Below are positions 1 through 7,737 of a stretch of DNA of 61,486 nt, piece after piece. Position 1 is the first letter of the stretch. Each line of letters starts with the position of its first letter. The stretch lies in contig JAHBSK010000006.1 of NCBI GenBank assembly GCA_019639175.1, positions 188,709 through 250,194 on the forward strand, given 5' to 3'. Under the pieces are notes generated by a model. That model made no database searches. It was not told the DNA's origin and was given only the letters and a program-made list of their open reading frames with translations. The position numbers and the translations under genes were made by a program. This DNA is from Acidobacteriota bacterium. GTDB lineage: Bacteria; Acidobacteriota; Blastocatellia; Pyrinomonadales; Pyrinomonadaceae.

Positions 1-822
1 CCAGCTAAATATCTTTTCGGTGATGATCGACCCGGCCAGAAGCACGCCAAGCTGCAAACCGAGGATCGTCACCACAGGTATAAGGCCGTTTTTCAGAACA
101 TGCTTAAAGACGACCGTTCGCTCGCGAAGCCCTTTGGCTCTGGCTGTCCTTACATAATCTTCGCCAAGTTCCTCGATGACGCTGGAACGCACCATCCTCG
201 TCAGGATCGCCGAAAGAGCCGCTCCAAGCGTGACCGCCGGCAAAACGATGTCTTCTGGATAAAGGCTGCCGGTGGCGGAAAACCAGCCGATCTTGACCGC
301 AAATATATAAACAAGGAACGGGCCGACAACGAATGTCGGAAGCGAAATGCCAAGAAGAGCGACCAGCGATGCGAAATTATCAATAATGCCGCCCTTGTTG
401 GTTCCGGCGACCACGCCAAGCGGTATCGCTATCGCAATGGCGACAAGCATCGAGGCAAGGGCAAGTTTTATCGTTGCCGGATACCGTTCCATGACCATAT
501 CCAGTATCGGGCGGTCGGTGCGAAACGACCTGCCCAGATCACCCTGAAGAAGGCCGGAAAAATAATCAACATAGCGGTTTTCCATTCCGTTCCAAGTGAC
601 GGTTCCGTTCTTTGATACGGAAATGAAAAATGCGGGGCGGTCGAGGCCGTGCTTTTTGTTGAAATCATCTATCTGTTCCTGCGTCGCCGTCTCGCCCAAA
701 ATGGCGGTCGCCGGTGTTCCGGGGACAAATTCGATAAGCAGGGTGACAAGCGACACTACCGTCCACATCACCAATATGATGAGGCCGATCTGACGTGCGA
801 GGTTCAGCAGCTTGTATTTCAT
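1..822 (-). CDS. DppB/OppB-type peptide ABC transporter permease, partial
   Basis: Inner-membrane permease of a peptide/nickel (Dpp/Opp) ABC importer. The reading frame is open from an ATG at 822 down to base 1, so the C-terminus lies outside the window (274 codons seen). The N-terminal membrane segment (about residues 12-34, IGLIILVMWTVVSLVTLL) is followed by a periplasmic stretch that keeps the family signature GDLGRSF (about 100-106), then membrane segments near 124-142 and 160-180. The EAA loop that docks on the ATPase is visible at about 216-235 (EELGEDYVRTARAKGL). This pattern is typical of DppB rather than DppC. It lies 56 bp downstream of ubiE on the same strand and may share its transcript. 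The partner DppC, ATPase and binding-protein genes are not in view, so the substrate is unknown. The family call is sure. Confidence 0.93.
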   Translation of the reverse strand, partial: MKYKLLNLARQIGLIILVMWTVVSLVTLLIEFVPGTPATAILGETATQEQIDDFNKKHGLDRPAFFISVSKNGTVTWNGMENRYVDYFSGLLQGDLGRSFRTDRPILDMVMERYPATIKLALASMLVAIAIAIPLGVVAGTNKGGIIDNFASLVALLGISLPTFVVGPFLVYIFAVKIGWFSATGSLYPEDIVLPAVTLGAALSAILTRMVRSSVIEELGEDYVRTARAKGLRERTVVFKHVLKNGLIPVVTILGLQLGVLLAGSIITEKIFSW

Positions 823-878
823 TTGACCCGAACTATTTTGATATGTTTTGCCGTTGACGGCAAATTTGATGAGGAGAA

Positions 879-1598
879 CTATGCATCTGAACGCGTCGCG
901 ACGTGGATGGCGGCAATGCCGCCGGTCAGGTTTGTATAACTTACCTCGCTAAAACCTGTCTCCGCGATCATTTTTACAAGAGCCTTTTGATCCGGGAATT
1001 TCTGCACCGAAGCGGGAAGATACTCGTAGGCTCCACGCTCACCGCTGACCAATCCGCCCAGACGCGGCAGCACATTGGCAAAATAAAAATTGAACACGCC
1101 CCTGAAACCCGGCACGACGGGCGATGAAAATTCCAACACCGCCAGCTTTCCGTCCGTTTTCAGGACTCTTCGCAGTTCAGCCAGGCCTGCGTTGAAATTG
1201 GGCAGATTTCTCAGGCCAAAGGCTATTGTCACGGCGTCAAATGTCCGGTCAGGAAAGGGAAGCGACATCGCATCGCCCTCGGTGAAAGGAATGCAGGGAG
1301 CTTTTTTTTGTGCGACCTCAAGCATCGGCCTGCAAAAATCAGTTCCGAGAACGTTTGCCCGGGCATTGCCGCTGAGTTCGATGGAAAGGTCGCCGGTTCC
1401 GCAGGCGACGTCGAGGATCAACGCATCGGGATCGTCCAATTTGTCTTTCAGAAGCTGTCTGACCTTTTTTCGCCAGCGTTTGTCGATATTTGCCGAGAGC
1501 AGGTGATTGAGCAGGTCATAGCGTCCCGCAATGCCCGAAAACATCTTTCGGACGGCGCGCGAATGTTCGATCTCGCCTGCGGTTTGCTGATGTTCCAC
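879..1598 (-). CDS. ubiE: Demethylmenaquinone/ubiquinone C-methyltransferase UbiE/MenG
   Basis: SAM-dependent C-methyltransferase that completes menaquinone (or methylates the ubiquinone ring); 239 aa, normal length. Visible signatures: the UbiE N-terminal block YDLLNHLLSANIDKRW (27-42), the SAM-binding glycine motif ILDVACGTGD (61-70), the acidic strand-2 region GTDFCRPM, and post-motif EGDAMSLPFPDRTFDAV with AFGLRN (107-131). The start is GTG at 1598. It overlaps the TAG stop of the upstream M16 gene by one base (TAGTG), so translation is probably coupled. In an acidobacterium-like respiratory chain the quinone is expected to be menaquinone, which is inference. A COQ5-like methyltransferase of other specificity is unlikely given the matched signatures. 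Confidence 0.95.
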   Translation of the reverse strand: MEHQQTAGEIEHSRAVRKMFSGIAGRYDLLNHLLSANIDKRWRKKVRQLLKDKLDDPDALILDVACGTGDLSIELSGNARANVLGTDFCRPMLEVAQKKAPCIPFTEGDAMSLPFPDRTFDAVTIAFGLRNLPNFNAGLAELRRVLKTDGKLAVLEFSSPVVPGFRGVFNFYFANVLPRLGGLVSGERGAYEYLPASVQKFPDQKALVKMIAETGFSEVSYTNLTGGIAAIHVATRSDA

Positions 1599-2941
1599 TA
1601 TTGTTCTGTTTGTTCCGCCGTTTCCTGCGGCTCTTCCCTGGCAGGCTCTTCCCTAATGACAACGACCGTCACCATCGGCAGTGCCTTTGTGCGGTCAGCG
1701 ACGCGCTGCACATCCGCCAGCGTTACAGAAGCAAAAGCATCATTTTCTGCTTTGACCGAAGGAAGTCCGTAGGTATCTACATCCAGCCACAGGGCGACAG
1801 GGTCGATGCCGTTGCGTATCAGTCTGATCTGGGCTATCGCGGCGGAAAATTCCTGCTGCGTGATCTTTTCGTCAAATATCCGTGCGATGTTGCCGTCGGA
1901 ACGCTTTTCTTCGGGGGCATCTGATGCTGACCCGGTGTTTATCGGTGTTTCGATCTGAGAAAGGCCAAACATCAGGATGCCCGGCAAAATATATGCGTCG
2001 CTTCTTGCAAACGCGTGTTCGCGATGAGCGGCGGGGGCCTTTGCCTTGATGCGGCTGTCCAGTATCGACGTCAGGACCGTAAATGCCGCGTAGTCCTTGT
2101 CCTTTCTGGCAACGCCGCGAACGGCGTAGCGGACCTCGCCCGGGCCTGCGCCCGGAGCCTCGACCAATTTAAGCGAGGTGTCAGGAGCATCGGGCTGCCG
2201 GAATGTCGGTGCGATCAGCTTGTCTGATTTTTTCCACGCGCCAAAGTATCGGCGTGCCGCCCTGTAGGCAAGCGACGGGTCAACCTTTCCGCTGATGGTG
2301 AGCGTTGCGTTGTCCGCCCCAAAAAAGCGGTCATAGGCAAATCGAATGTCGGCAAAATCTATCCGGCCGAGCGATTCCCGCGTGCCGATCTCAGGCCGTC
2401 CGTAAGGAAATGTCCCGAAAAGGCGTTCTGCCGCCGCCCGATCGGCTATGTATTCAGGACTTTCCTCCGCTTCGTCCAAAAGGGCAGAGAGCCGCTGTTT
2501 GACAACATCCGTGGTTTCCTTCTCGATGGCCGGGGTTGCAACGGCGGACGCAATGGTCTCGATCATTGTCAGGAAGGCATCGGCGCGCGATGAGGCATTG
2601 ATCTGAATGTGGTCGTAGCTGCTGATGACCTCCAACTGGCCGCCAAGGTCTTCGGTAAAGAATTCCCGCGTCTGTTCGTTCGGAAAGATGGTCTCGGCAA
2701 GGATCTTCATCATTCCTTCCTTGCCCTGCTGGTCAAAGGCAGAGCCGGAATGGATGCGAAGCCGCAGCATTACGCGGTCGTTCGCGGGTTCGTTCCATAT
2801 CAGCACCTTCAGGCCGTTGAGGAGCCGTTCCTGCCGTGGTGCCCGCTGAACGGTCTGTGCATTAGAACTTAACGCCAAAAGGAACAGGACGAACACGGCT
2901 GCGAATATCTTATGGAGATTTTTCATTACTGATGTCATCAC
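1598..2941 (-). CDS. M16 (insulinase-like) peptidase homologue lacking the zinc motif
   Basis: A 447-aa exported protein of the M16 pitrilysin/processing-peptidase fold. The N-terminus has a signal peptide (about residues 7-29, ending SSNAQ); the ATG at residue 6 (MKNLH) is as plausible a start as the first ATG. The family landmark GSAFDQQGKEG (66-76) is clear, but the HxxEH zinc motif expected next is replaced by KILAE at 79-83, so both metal-binding histidines and the catalytic glutamate are gone. The second-lobe landmark FGTFPYGRPEIGT (about 165-177) is retained. This matches the inactive partner subunit of bacterial M16 pairs, yet no active subunit is adjacent; the downstream neighbour is ubiE. 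Its function is therefore unclear: perhaps a structural or binding partner. The fold assignment is good and the lack of activity is inferred. Confidence 0.85.
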   Translation of the reverse strand: MMTSVMKNLHKIFAAVFVLFLLALSSNAQTVQRAPRQERLLNGLKVLIWNEPANDRVMLRLRIHSGSAFDQQGKEGMMKILAETIFPNEQTREFFTEDLGGQLEVISSYDHIQINASSRADAFLTMIETIASAVATPAIEKETTDVVKQRLSALLDEAEESPEYIADRAAAERLFGTFPYGRPEIGTRESLGRIDFADIRFAYDRFFGADNATLTISGKVDPSLAYRAARRYFGAWKKSDKLIAPTFRQPDAPDTSLKLVEAPGAGPGEVRYAVRGVARKDKDYAAFTVLTSILDSRIKAKAPAAHREHAFARSDAYILPGILMFGLSQIETPINTGSASDAPEEKRSDGNIARIFDEKITQQEFSAAIAQIRLIRNGIDPVALWLDVDTYGLPSVKAENDAFASVTLADVQRVADRTKALPMVTVVVIREEPAREEPQETAEQTEQ

Positions 2942-3136
2942 AAGTTCGGTGAAATGAGAATGTTATCTTTTTTAGTTGCAAAATTCCATTCAAGTGTTGT
3001 CAGAGTATGTTTTTTGAATGCAAAGAAAGGCGTAATTTTTTGATACACGGTCAGGCATCGCAGAAAGCGGCAATGGCATCTACATTCATTGAGCGGCTGA
3101 TTTTCTTGAGTTCGCACCCGTGTTTTTTGCAAATGA

Positions 3137-3167
3137 TTTACAATCCGCGTGAAAAACGCGTTATAAT
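3137..3167 (+). promoter_or_regulatory. Sigma70-type promoter with palindromic spacer upstream of the zinc-ribbon/TonB-C gene
   Basis: A TTTACA hexamer at 3137-3142 (or TTACAA one base later) and a consensus TATAAT at 3162-3167 are 18-19 bp apart and lie about 57 bp before the gene at 3224. The spacer holds a perfect 5-bp inverted repeat, CGCGT-GAAAA-ACGCG (3146-3160), which could be a regulator site. The remaining 2942-3136 interval has no supported gene; an 80-codon minus-strand frame there has no family features. Confidence 0.6.
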
Positions 3168-3223
3168 AAGGGTTGGTCATTTATCAGAGGTTTGAGACTG
3201 CCTCTTTTTATCAGGGGCAATGA

Positions 3224-4654
3224 ATGGAAGAGACGGAAATGGCAAAGATAATGAAGTATTGCAGTTCTTGCGAAGAGGGTTTTGCGGAACGGTTCACGTT
3301 CTGCCCTGATTGCGGTTCGCAGTTGGAAGCCTATGCGATGAAACCGCTTGAGCAGGAAACGGTATCGGAGCAGGTCGCGGAAGAGATGCCCGTTCCTGAG
3401 GCTCCCGGATTTATAGCCGCGTCCGACAACCTTTTAGAGTTGGAAGATTCACCGGCGCAGGAACCGGCGTTTTTCGAAACATCCGAGGATGTCGTCGATC
3501 TGAGCGCTGATGTTTCGGCCGGGATCGTTGAAGAGCCTGTTGTTGAAGAGCCGGCTGAAGAATTGGCGGTTGAAGCTTCGAGCGAAGATGACGCTGCCGA
3601 GGCGGTCGAGGAAGAGGCAGAGCCTGTGTTCGTTCCAACTCCGGCGTCGATACCGGCGTCAGGCGTTTTCTATCAGACCGAGGCAGTGCATGCCGACGAA
3701 CCGCGTGACCATTTTGCGAACAGGCCTGTTTCAAAAGCGGATGAAGATGACGGCGGTTATTATGTCACCGTTATTCAGGAAACGAACGGCAAACAGAGAA
3801 AAGCTCTTTTGCTTGGGGCGACGGCCCTCGTTTTGACCACCGCTCTTGTGTCCTGGGGAGTTTCGCTTTTCCAAAAAGATCTTTTCATTGCCTCGATAGG
3901 CGATGATTATCCGCTTTCTTCTCTGATCGATTCGGTGCCGATGCCTGTTGAGGATGTCAAACCGGAGAAGAAAGATGATGATGAAGGCGGCGGCGGAGGC
4001 GGCGGCGGTAAGGAAAACCCTGAGCCTGCGTCTTTGGGCGACCTTGCAAATCAAAGGCCGAACCCTGTCAGGCCGCCTAGCCCTACGACATACCGCTCTG
4101 ACAACACTGAGTTGAAACTTGACCAGGGAGCTACAGAGGGTAAACGGCAATTTGAACAAAAATACGATACTCATGGTGATCCTGAGGCACGTTTTGGCGG
4201 ATTGTCCAGTGGTCCAGGAACCGGCGGTGGCATTGGTACAGGCAGAGGCACCGGACAGGGAAGCGGACGCGGAACGGGAACGGGAAGCGGAACGGGTTCC
4301 GGCTATGGTGACGGTGTCGGTGACAGCGAAGGAAGCGGACGCGGTTCTGGTACAGGTGGCCCGCCGCCCGTAGCGGCAAGAGGCCCTTCGACAGATATAA
4401 AGATATTGTCCCAGCCAAAGCCCGGCTATACGGATGAGGCCAGAAAGAACTCGGTTCAGGGAATAGTTGTTCTTAGGGTCACATTTTTGGCGAACGGACA
4501 GATCGGTCCGGTAACGGTCGTTCGCGGCCTGCCCAACGGCCTGACAGAAAAAGCCATAGCGGCGGCGAAAGGCATCAAGTTCGAGCCGAGAAAAGATCGC
4601 GGAATTCCCAGGAGCGTGAGTAAGTCGGTGCAATACTCATTTACGATATATTAG
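3224..4654 (+). CDS. Zinc-ribbon membrane protein with TonB C-terminal domain
   Basis: A 476-aa single-span protein. The N-terminal zinc ribbon has paired cysteines C13/C16 and C27/C30. Residues 45-175 are strongly acidic (Glu/Asp/Val/Pro) and look disordered. One membrane segment spans about 193-216 (ALLLGATALVLTTALVSWGV). Residues 251-262 are acidic then polyglycine, 329-380 are a Gly/Ser/Thr/Arg low-complexity region, and 391-476 form a TonB C-terminal domain (GYTDEARKNSVQGIVVLRVT, then FEPRKDRGIPRSVSKSVQYSF). The topology implied is a cytoplasmic zinc ribbon and a periplasmic TonB-like end. Classical TonB proteins lack the zinc ribbon, so this may be a stress or envelope sensor or an energy-transducing variant. 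No ExbB/ExbD gene is near. A second ATG at residue 6 (MAKIMKYC) follows a purine-rich stretch and may be the true start. Confidence 0.85.
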   Translation: MEETEMAKIMKYCSSCEEGFAERFTFCPDCGSQLEAYAMKPLEQETVSEQVAEEMPVPEAPGFIAASDNLLELEDSPAQEPAFFETSEDVVDLSADVSAGIVEEPVVEEPAEELAVEASSEDDAAEAVEEEAEPVFVPTPASIPASGVFYQTEAVHADEPRDHFANRPVSKADEDDGGYYVTVIQETNGKQRKALLLGATALVLTTALVSWGVSLFQKDLFIASIGDDYPLSSLIDSVPMPVEDVKPEKKDDDEGGGGGGGGKENPEPASLGDLANQRPNPVRPPSPTTYRSDNTELKLDQGATEGKRQFEQKYDTHGDPEARFGGLSSGPGTGGGIGTGRGTGQGSGRGTGTGSGTGSGYGDGVGDSEGSGRGSGTGGPPPVAARGPSTDIKILSQPKPGYTDEARKNSVQGIVVLRVTFLANGQIGPVTVVRGLPNGLTEKAIAAAKGIKFEPRKDRGIPRSVSKSVQYSFTIY

Positions 4655-4687
4655 TTTTCCGGCCATTTCGTTGATCTGAGATCAATG

Positions 4688-4735
4688 AAGCGGGTCAGAG
4701 GTCATTGAGATCTTCGGCCCGCTTTTCTTTTTTTA
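4688..4735 (+). terminator. Rho-independent terminator after the TonB-C gene
   Basis: AAGCGGG at 4688-4694 pairs with CCCGCTT at 4718-4724 around a 23-nt loop. It is followed by a T-rich run (TTCTTTTTTT), about 35 bp after the TAG stop. Confidence 0.7.
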
Positions 4736-4747
4736 TCTTCTTGAATG

Positions 4748-4753
4748 TATAAT
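4748..4753 (+). promoter_or_regulatory. TATAAT -10 element, probable promoter of the M28 peptidase gene
   Basis: A consensus TATAAT preceded directly by TG lies about 100 bp upstream of the ATG at 4854. No clear -35 hexamer is present because this stretch overlaps the T-tract of the preceding terminator. Confidence 0.45.
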
Positions 4754-4853
4754 TACCGGACACCAAAAATTAGTTCTGACTCACACCTGAACATCAGCCA
4801 AAACGGAATGGGTGACGACGGAACTCAATACATTCAAAATAGGAAGACAAAAG

Positions 4854-6467
4854 ATGAAACGATATTTTACCCAGTTCCTCACACTTCTTCTCCTGCACGG
4901 GTTGCTGCTGTCTGGCGTTGCAAACGCTCAGCAGGCAGACATCAGCGCACGCATTCATGAAGAAGGGACCAAAAATTCAAAGGTTCTCAGCACTGTTCAG
5001 ATATTGACGGATGTTTACGGCCCGCGTCTCACGGGTTCGCCGCAGCTAAAGGCTTCGGGCGAATGGGCCGCAAAGCAGATGGTCGAATGGGGCCTTGAAA
5101 ATCCGACGCAGGATCCCTGGAATTTCGGATTTCCGGGATGGTCAAATGACCGTGCCACCGGCCACATACTATCGCCCGTAAAGGACAACCTTGTGTTCGA
5201 GGTTCTGGCATGGTCGCCGAGCACGAACGGCGCGGTTCGCGGAAAGGCCGTGAGCATGGTATTGCCGGACCGCCCGACACAGGCCGAACTGGACACCTAT
5301 CTGTCTGGCATTCGTTCACGGATAAGCGGCAATATCGTTTTTTACGGAAAGCCCGCCGAACCCGGTGTTGATATGGACCCGCCTGCAAAGCGTGCCTCGT
5401 CCGATATGATAAAACAGCGGGTCAATCCGTATCCCGATCCCAACGCCCGTCCGCAGGGCTTTCCCGGACGTCCCGGCGGAATGCCGCAGGTACAGCCAAA
5501 GCCGGATGCCTTGCCGCCGGGAGCAGTTGCCGAACAGGTCAACAAATTCCTGATGGACAACGGAGCGGTGGTCCGCGTGAATGATGCCGGATTTGCCCAC
5601 AGCAGGATCAGGGCATTCTCATTTGGCCGAGGCGATTATGACGTTAACAAGACGGTTCCGACCGTTGTGATGCGTAACGAGGATTTTGGCCGGATCGTCC
5701 GTCTGACACAGGGCGGACACGATGTCGAACTCGAATTCGACATCCGCAACAACACTCACCCCGAAGGTGCAACACAATACAACACGACCGCTGAGATCGT
5801 CGGGACGGACAAAAAGGACGAGGTCATCATCATCGGCGGACACCTTGATTCGTGGCACTCCGCCACCGGAGCGACCGACAACGCGACCGGCGTTGCCGTC
5901 ATGATGGAAGCCGCCCGCATCATCAAGGCACTCGGCCTAAAACCGCGCCGCACGATCCGCGTGGCGTTGTGGACAGGCGAAGAGCAGGGACTTCTCGGCT
6001 CGCAGGCCTACGTCGCCAAGCATTTCGGTTCGGCAGAGAACCCAAAGCCGGCGTGGTCAAAATTTGGCGGATATTTCAATCATGACACCGGAACAGGCCG
6101 CATCAGGGCAATGACCGTGTTCGGCCCGCCGGAAACCGCAAATATTCTTCGCGGCATAACCGGACAATTCTCTTTTTGGGGGATGGAAGGCGTTTCTGCA
6201 ACGGCCAGCCGCAACATCGGCGGTTCTGACCACACTTCTTTCAATAATGCGGGACTTCCCGGCGTCGGGACGACGCTTGACCCGATCGAATACGGTTCGC
6301 ACACGTGGCATACCAATTTCGACACGTTCGAGCGCGTGATAGAGGCCGACCTGCAGCAGGGAGCCATTGTCATAGCGACGACGGTTTACGAACTGGCAAT
6401 GCGTGACGAATTGCTGCCGAGGTTTGCACCGGACAAGATGCCGAAACCGCCCGCACCGCGCAATTAG
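4854..6467 (+). CDS. Secreted M28-family zinc aminopeptidase
   Basis: Exported di-zinc aminopeptidase/carboxypeptidase of the M28 family, 537 aa from the ATG at 4854. That start has AGGAAG a few bases upstream and begins a clean signal peptide (MKRYFTQFLTLLLLHGLLLS, cleavage after VANA). The longer frame from 4812 adds 14 residues without such a signal. All metal and catalytic positions are seen: H330 and D332 in GGHLDSW, bridging D342 in TDNATG, catalytic/ligand pair E376-E377 in TGEEQG, D411 in HDTGTG, and H460 in GGSDHTSF. The first ~200 residues include a Pro/Gly/Arg-rich insertion (about 190-220). The likely role is digestion of peptides in the periplasm or outside the cell. It is monocistronic, with its own -10 element and terminator. 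Confidence 0.93.
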   Translation: MKRYFTQFLTLLLLHGLLLSGVANAQQADISARIHEEGTKNSKVLSTVQILTDVYGPRLTGSPQLKASGEWAAKQMVEWGLENPTQDPWNFGFPGWSNDRATGHILSPVKDNLVFEVLAWSPSTNGAVRGKAVSMVLPDRPTQAELDTYLSGIRSRISGNIVFYGKPAEPGVDMDPPAKRASSDMIKQRVNPYPDPNARPQGFPGRPGGMPQVQPKPDALPPGAVAEQVNKFLMDNGAVVRVNDAGFAHSRIRAFSFGRGDYDVNKTVPTVVMRNEDFGRIVRLTQGGHDVELEFDIRNNTHPEGATQYNTTAEIVGTDKKDEVIIIGGHLDSWHSATGATDNATGVAVMMEAARIIKALGLKPRRTIRVALWTGEEQGLLGSQAYVAKHFGSAENPKPAWSKFGGYFNHDTGTGRIRAMTVFGPPETANILRGITGQFSFWGMEGVSATASRNIGGSDHTSFNNAGLPGVGTTLDPIEYGSHTWHTNFDTFERVIEADLQQGAIVIATTVYELAMRDELLPRFAPDKMPKPPAPRN

Positions 6468-6488
6468 GTTTTGGTTAGAATAGTAATT

Positions 6489-6528
6489 TGGCGTGACACC
6501 TTTTTCTCACGGGTGTCGCGCCATTTTT
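6489..6528 (+). terminator. Rho-independent terminator after the M28 peptidase gene
   Basis: TGGCGTGACACC at 6489-6500 pairs with GGTGTCGCGCCA at 6512-6523 (12 bp with one G-U), then TTTTT. It lies between two convergent genes and reaches to the stop codon of nth on the other strand. Confidence 0.85.
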
Positions 6529-6529
6529 G

Positions 6530-7174
6530 TTATAAGAATTGCATCCGGCCGGGACATTGATCGGCCAGACAGCATTGATCGCATTTCGGCTTTCGGGCAT
6601 TGCAGACCTGACGGCCGTGAAATATCAGCCAGTGCGAGAACATCACCCAGTCCCTTTTCGGGACAAGAACGGTGAGGTCTTTTTCGATCTTTTCAGGTGT
6701 TGTCTGCGTTGTAAGCCCAAGCCGCTGAGACAGCCTTGAAACGTGGGTGTCAACGACGATGCCCGAAGCGATGCCAAACGCATTTCCCAACACAACATTT
6801 GCCGTTTTTCTCGCCACGCCGCCAAGCGTCAGCAGGTCTTCCATCGTCTGCGGAACCTTGCCGCCGTAAACATCAATGATGCGCCGGCTGGCGGCTTTTA
6901 TGTTCTTTGCCTTGTTCCGAAAAAAGCCGGTCGAATGGATGTCCTTTTCCAACTCGTGCTGATCGGCGTTCGCCAGATCCTGCGGTGAGCGGTATTTGCG
7001 AAAAAGATCGGCCGTGACGATATTCACCCTCTCGTCCGTGCATTGCGCCGATAAAATGGTCGCTATCATCAGCTCAAAAGGGTTTGAATGCACAAGGGCG
7101 CAATGAGCGTCAGGGTATGCTTTTTTAAGCCTTTTTATGATCTCCGCCGTCCGTTTTTTCAGGTCTGCTATCAT
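6530..7174 (-). CDS. nth: Endonuclease III (DNA glycosylase/AP lyase)
   Basis: Base-excision-repair glycosylase/AP lyase for oxidised pyrimidines. From the ATG at 7174 the protein is 214 aa, close to the usual ~211; the frame also opens at a TTG at 7210, which adds 12 residues not expected in the family. Seen are the helix-hairpin-helix with catalytic lysine (LTLGGVARKTANVVLG), the catalytic aspartate in VVDTHVSR, and the 4Fe-4S cluster motif C-x6-C-x2-C-x5-C at the C-terminus (CNARKPKCDQCCLADQC). One residue differs from the common VGRKTA form (VARKTA), which many homologues share. The gene is convergent with the M28 gene and stands alone on its strand here. Confidence 0.96.
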   Translation of the reverse strand: MIADLKKRTAEIIKRLKKAYPDAHCALVHSNPFELMIATILSAQCTDERVNIVTADLFRKYRSPQDLANADQHELEKDIHSTGFFRNKAKNIKAASRRIIDVYGGKVPQTMEDLLTLGGVARKTANVVLGNAFGIASGIVVDTHVSRLSQRLGLTTQTTPEKIEKDLTVLVPKRDWVMFSHWLIFHGRQVCNARKPKCDQCCLADQCPGRMQFL

Positions 7175-7250
7175 TTTGATTAGGCTAAAGAACCTTTGGC
7201 GGGAATGCAAATATTCATTACATTAGGTAGAATTTACCCACAAAGAGTTT

Positions 7251-7712
7251 AGCCACAGAGTACACAGAGTTTTTTAGATTTATTTGAGTTCTGAATATCA
7301 TGGACATTTCAAGATCGGCGACAGGTCTGACTGACAGCCTGACACAAGAGATAATCGGTGCTGCTATTGAAGTACATAAGAACCTTGGGCCTGGACTTCT
7401 TGAATCCATTTACGAGGAAGCTCTTTGCTACGAATTAGAGCTTCGTGGGTTGAGGTTTGTCCGCCAGTTTAGCATTGATGTTATTTACAAGGGCCGGGCA
7501 ATAAAGGGACAACGGATAGACCTCATAGTTGAAGATGAGGTCATAATTGAGATCAAATCGCTTTCAAAATTGCCGGAAGTGGTCATGGCCCAAACACTTT
7601 CTTATCTAAAAGTTACCGGATTAAAGCGTGGCTTGATAATAAACTTTGGTGAAAAGCGACTTATCGACGGGGTGAAACGAATTTCTAATTGATCTCTGTG
7701 TCCTCTGTGGCT
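7251..7712. repeat. Inverted repeat bracketing the GxxExxY gene
   Basis: The left arm AGCCACAGAGTACACAGAG (7251-7269) and the right arm (7694-7712) are reverse complements with 18 of 19 bases matching. The right arm begins one base after the stop codon of the enclosed gene; the left arm ends 30 bp before its start. Each arm is itself an imperfect repeat of CACAGAG. The arrangement suggests that the gene and its flanks arrived or move as a unit, or that the arms are copies of a dispersed repeat. Confidence 0.75.
7300..7692 (+). CDS. GxxExxY family protein (PD-(D/E)xK nuclease-like)
   Basis: A 130-aa member of the GxxExxY family (Pfam PDDEXK_3). The naming motif is G32-L-L-E35-S-I-Y38 inside GPGLLESIYEEAL. 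The fold's active-site pattern is present as D74 (QRIDL) and E84-x-K86 (IIEIKS), so it may bind or cut nucleic acid, though no function is established for the family. The gene is more AT-rich than its neighbours and sits inside a near-perfect inverted repeat (arms at 7251-7269 and 7694-7712). Both facts point to horizontal acquisition. Neighbouring genes give no functional clue. Confidence 0.9.
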   Translation: MDISRSATGLTDSLTQEIIGAAIEVHKNLGPGLLESIYEEALCYELELRGLRFVRQFSIDVIYKGRAIKGQRIDLIVEDEVIIEIKSLSKLPEVVMAQTLSYLKVTGLKRGLIINFGEKRLIDGVKRISN

Positions 7713-7737
7713 AGATTCTTACATTATCTATTTTTAA

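Noticed and set aside
2938..3180. 80-codon minus-strand reading frame between the M16 gene and the zinc-ribbon gene
   Set aside because: No family features, odd composition, and it covers the promoter of the plus-strand gene.
4201..4370. Repetitive Gly/Thr/Ser-coding DNA as a possible CRISPR or VNTR array
   Set aside because: Units are irregular in length and sequence and form part of a continuous reading frame for a glycine-rich linker.
3731..4633. 300-codon minus-strand frame opposite the zinc-ribbon/TonB-C gene
   Set aside because: Antisense to a well-supported gene; its Ser/Arg/Ala repeats are only the reverse reading of the Gly/Arg-rich linker.
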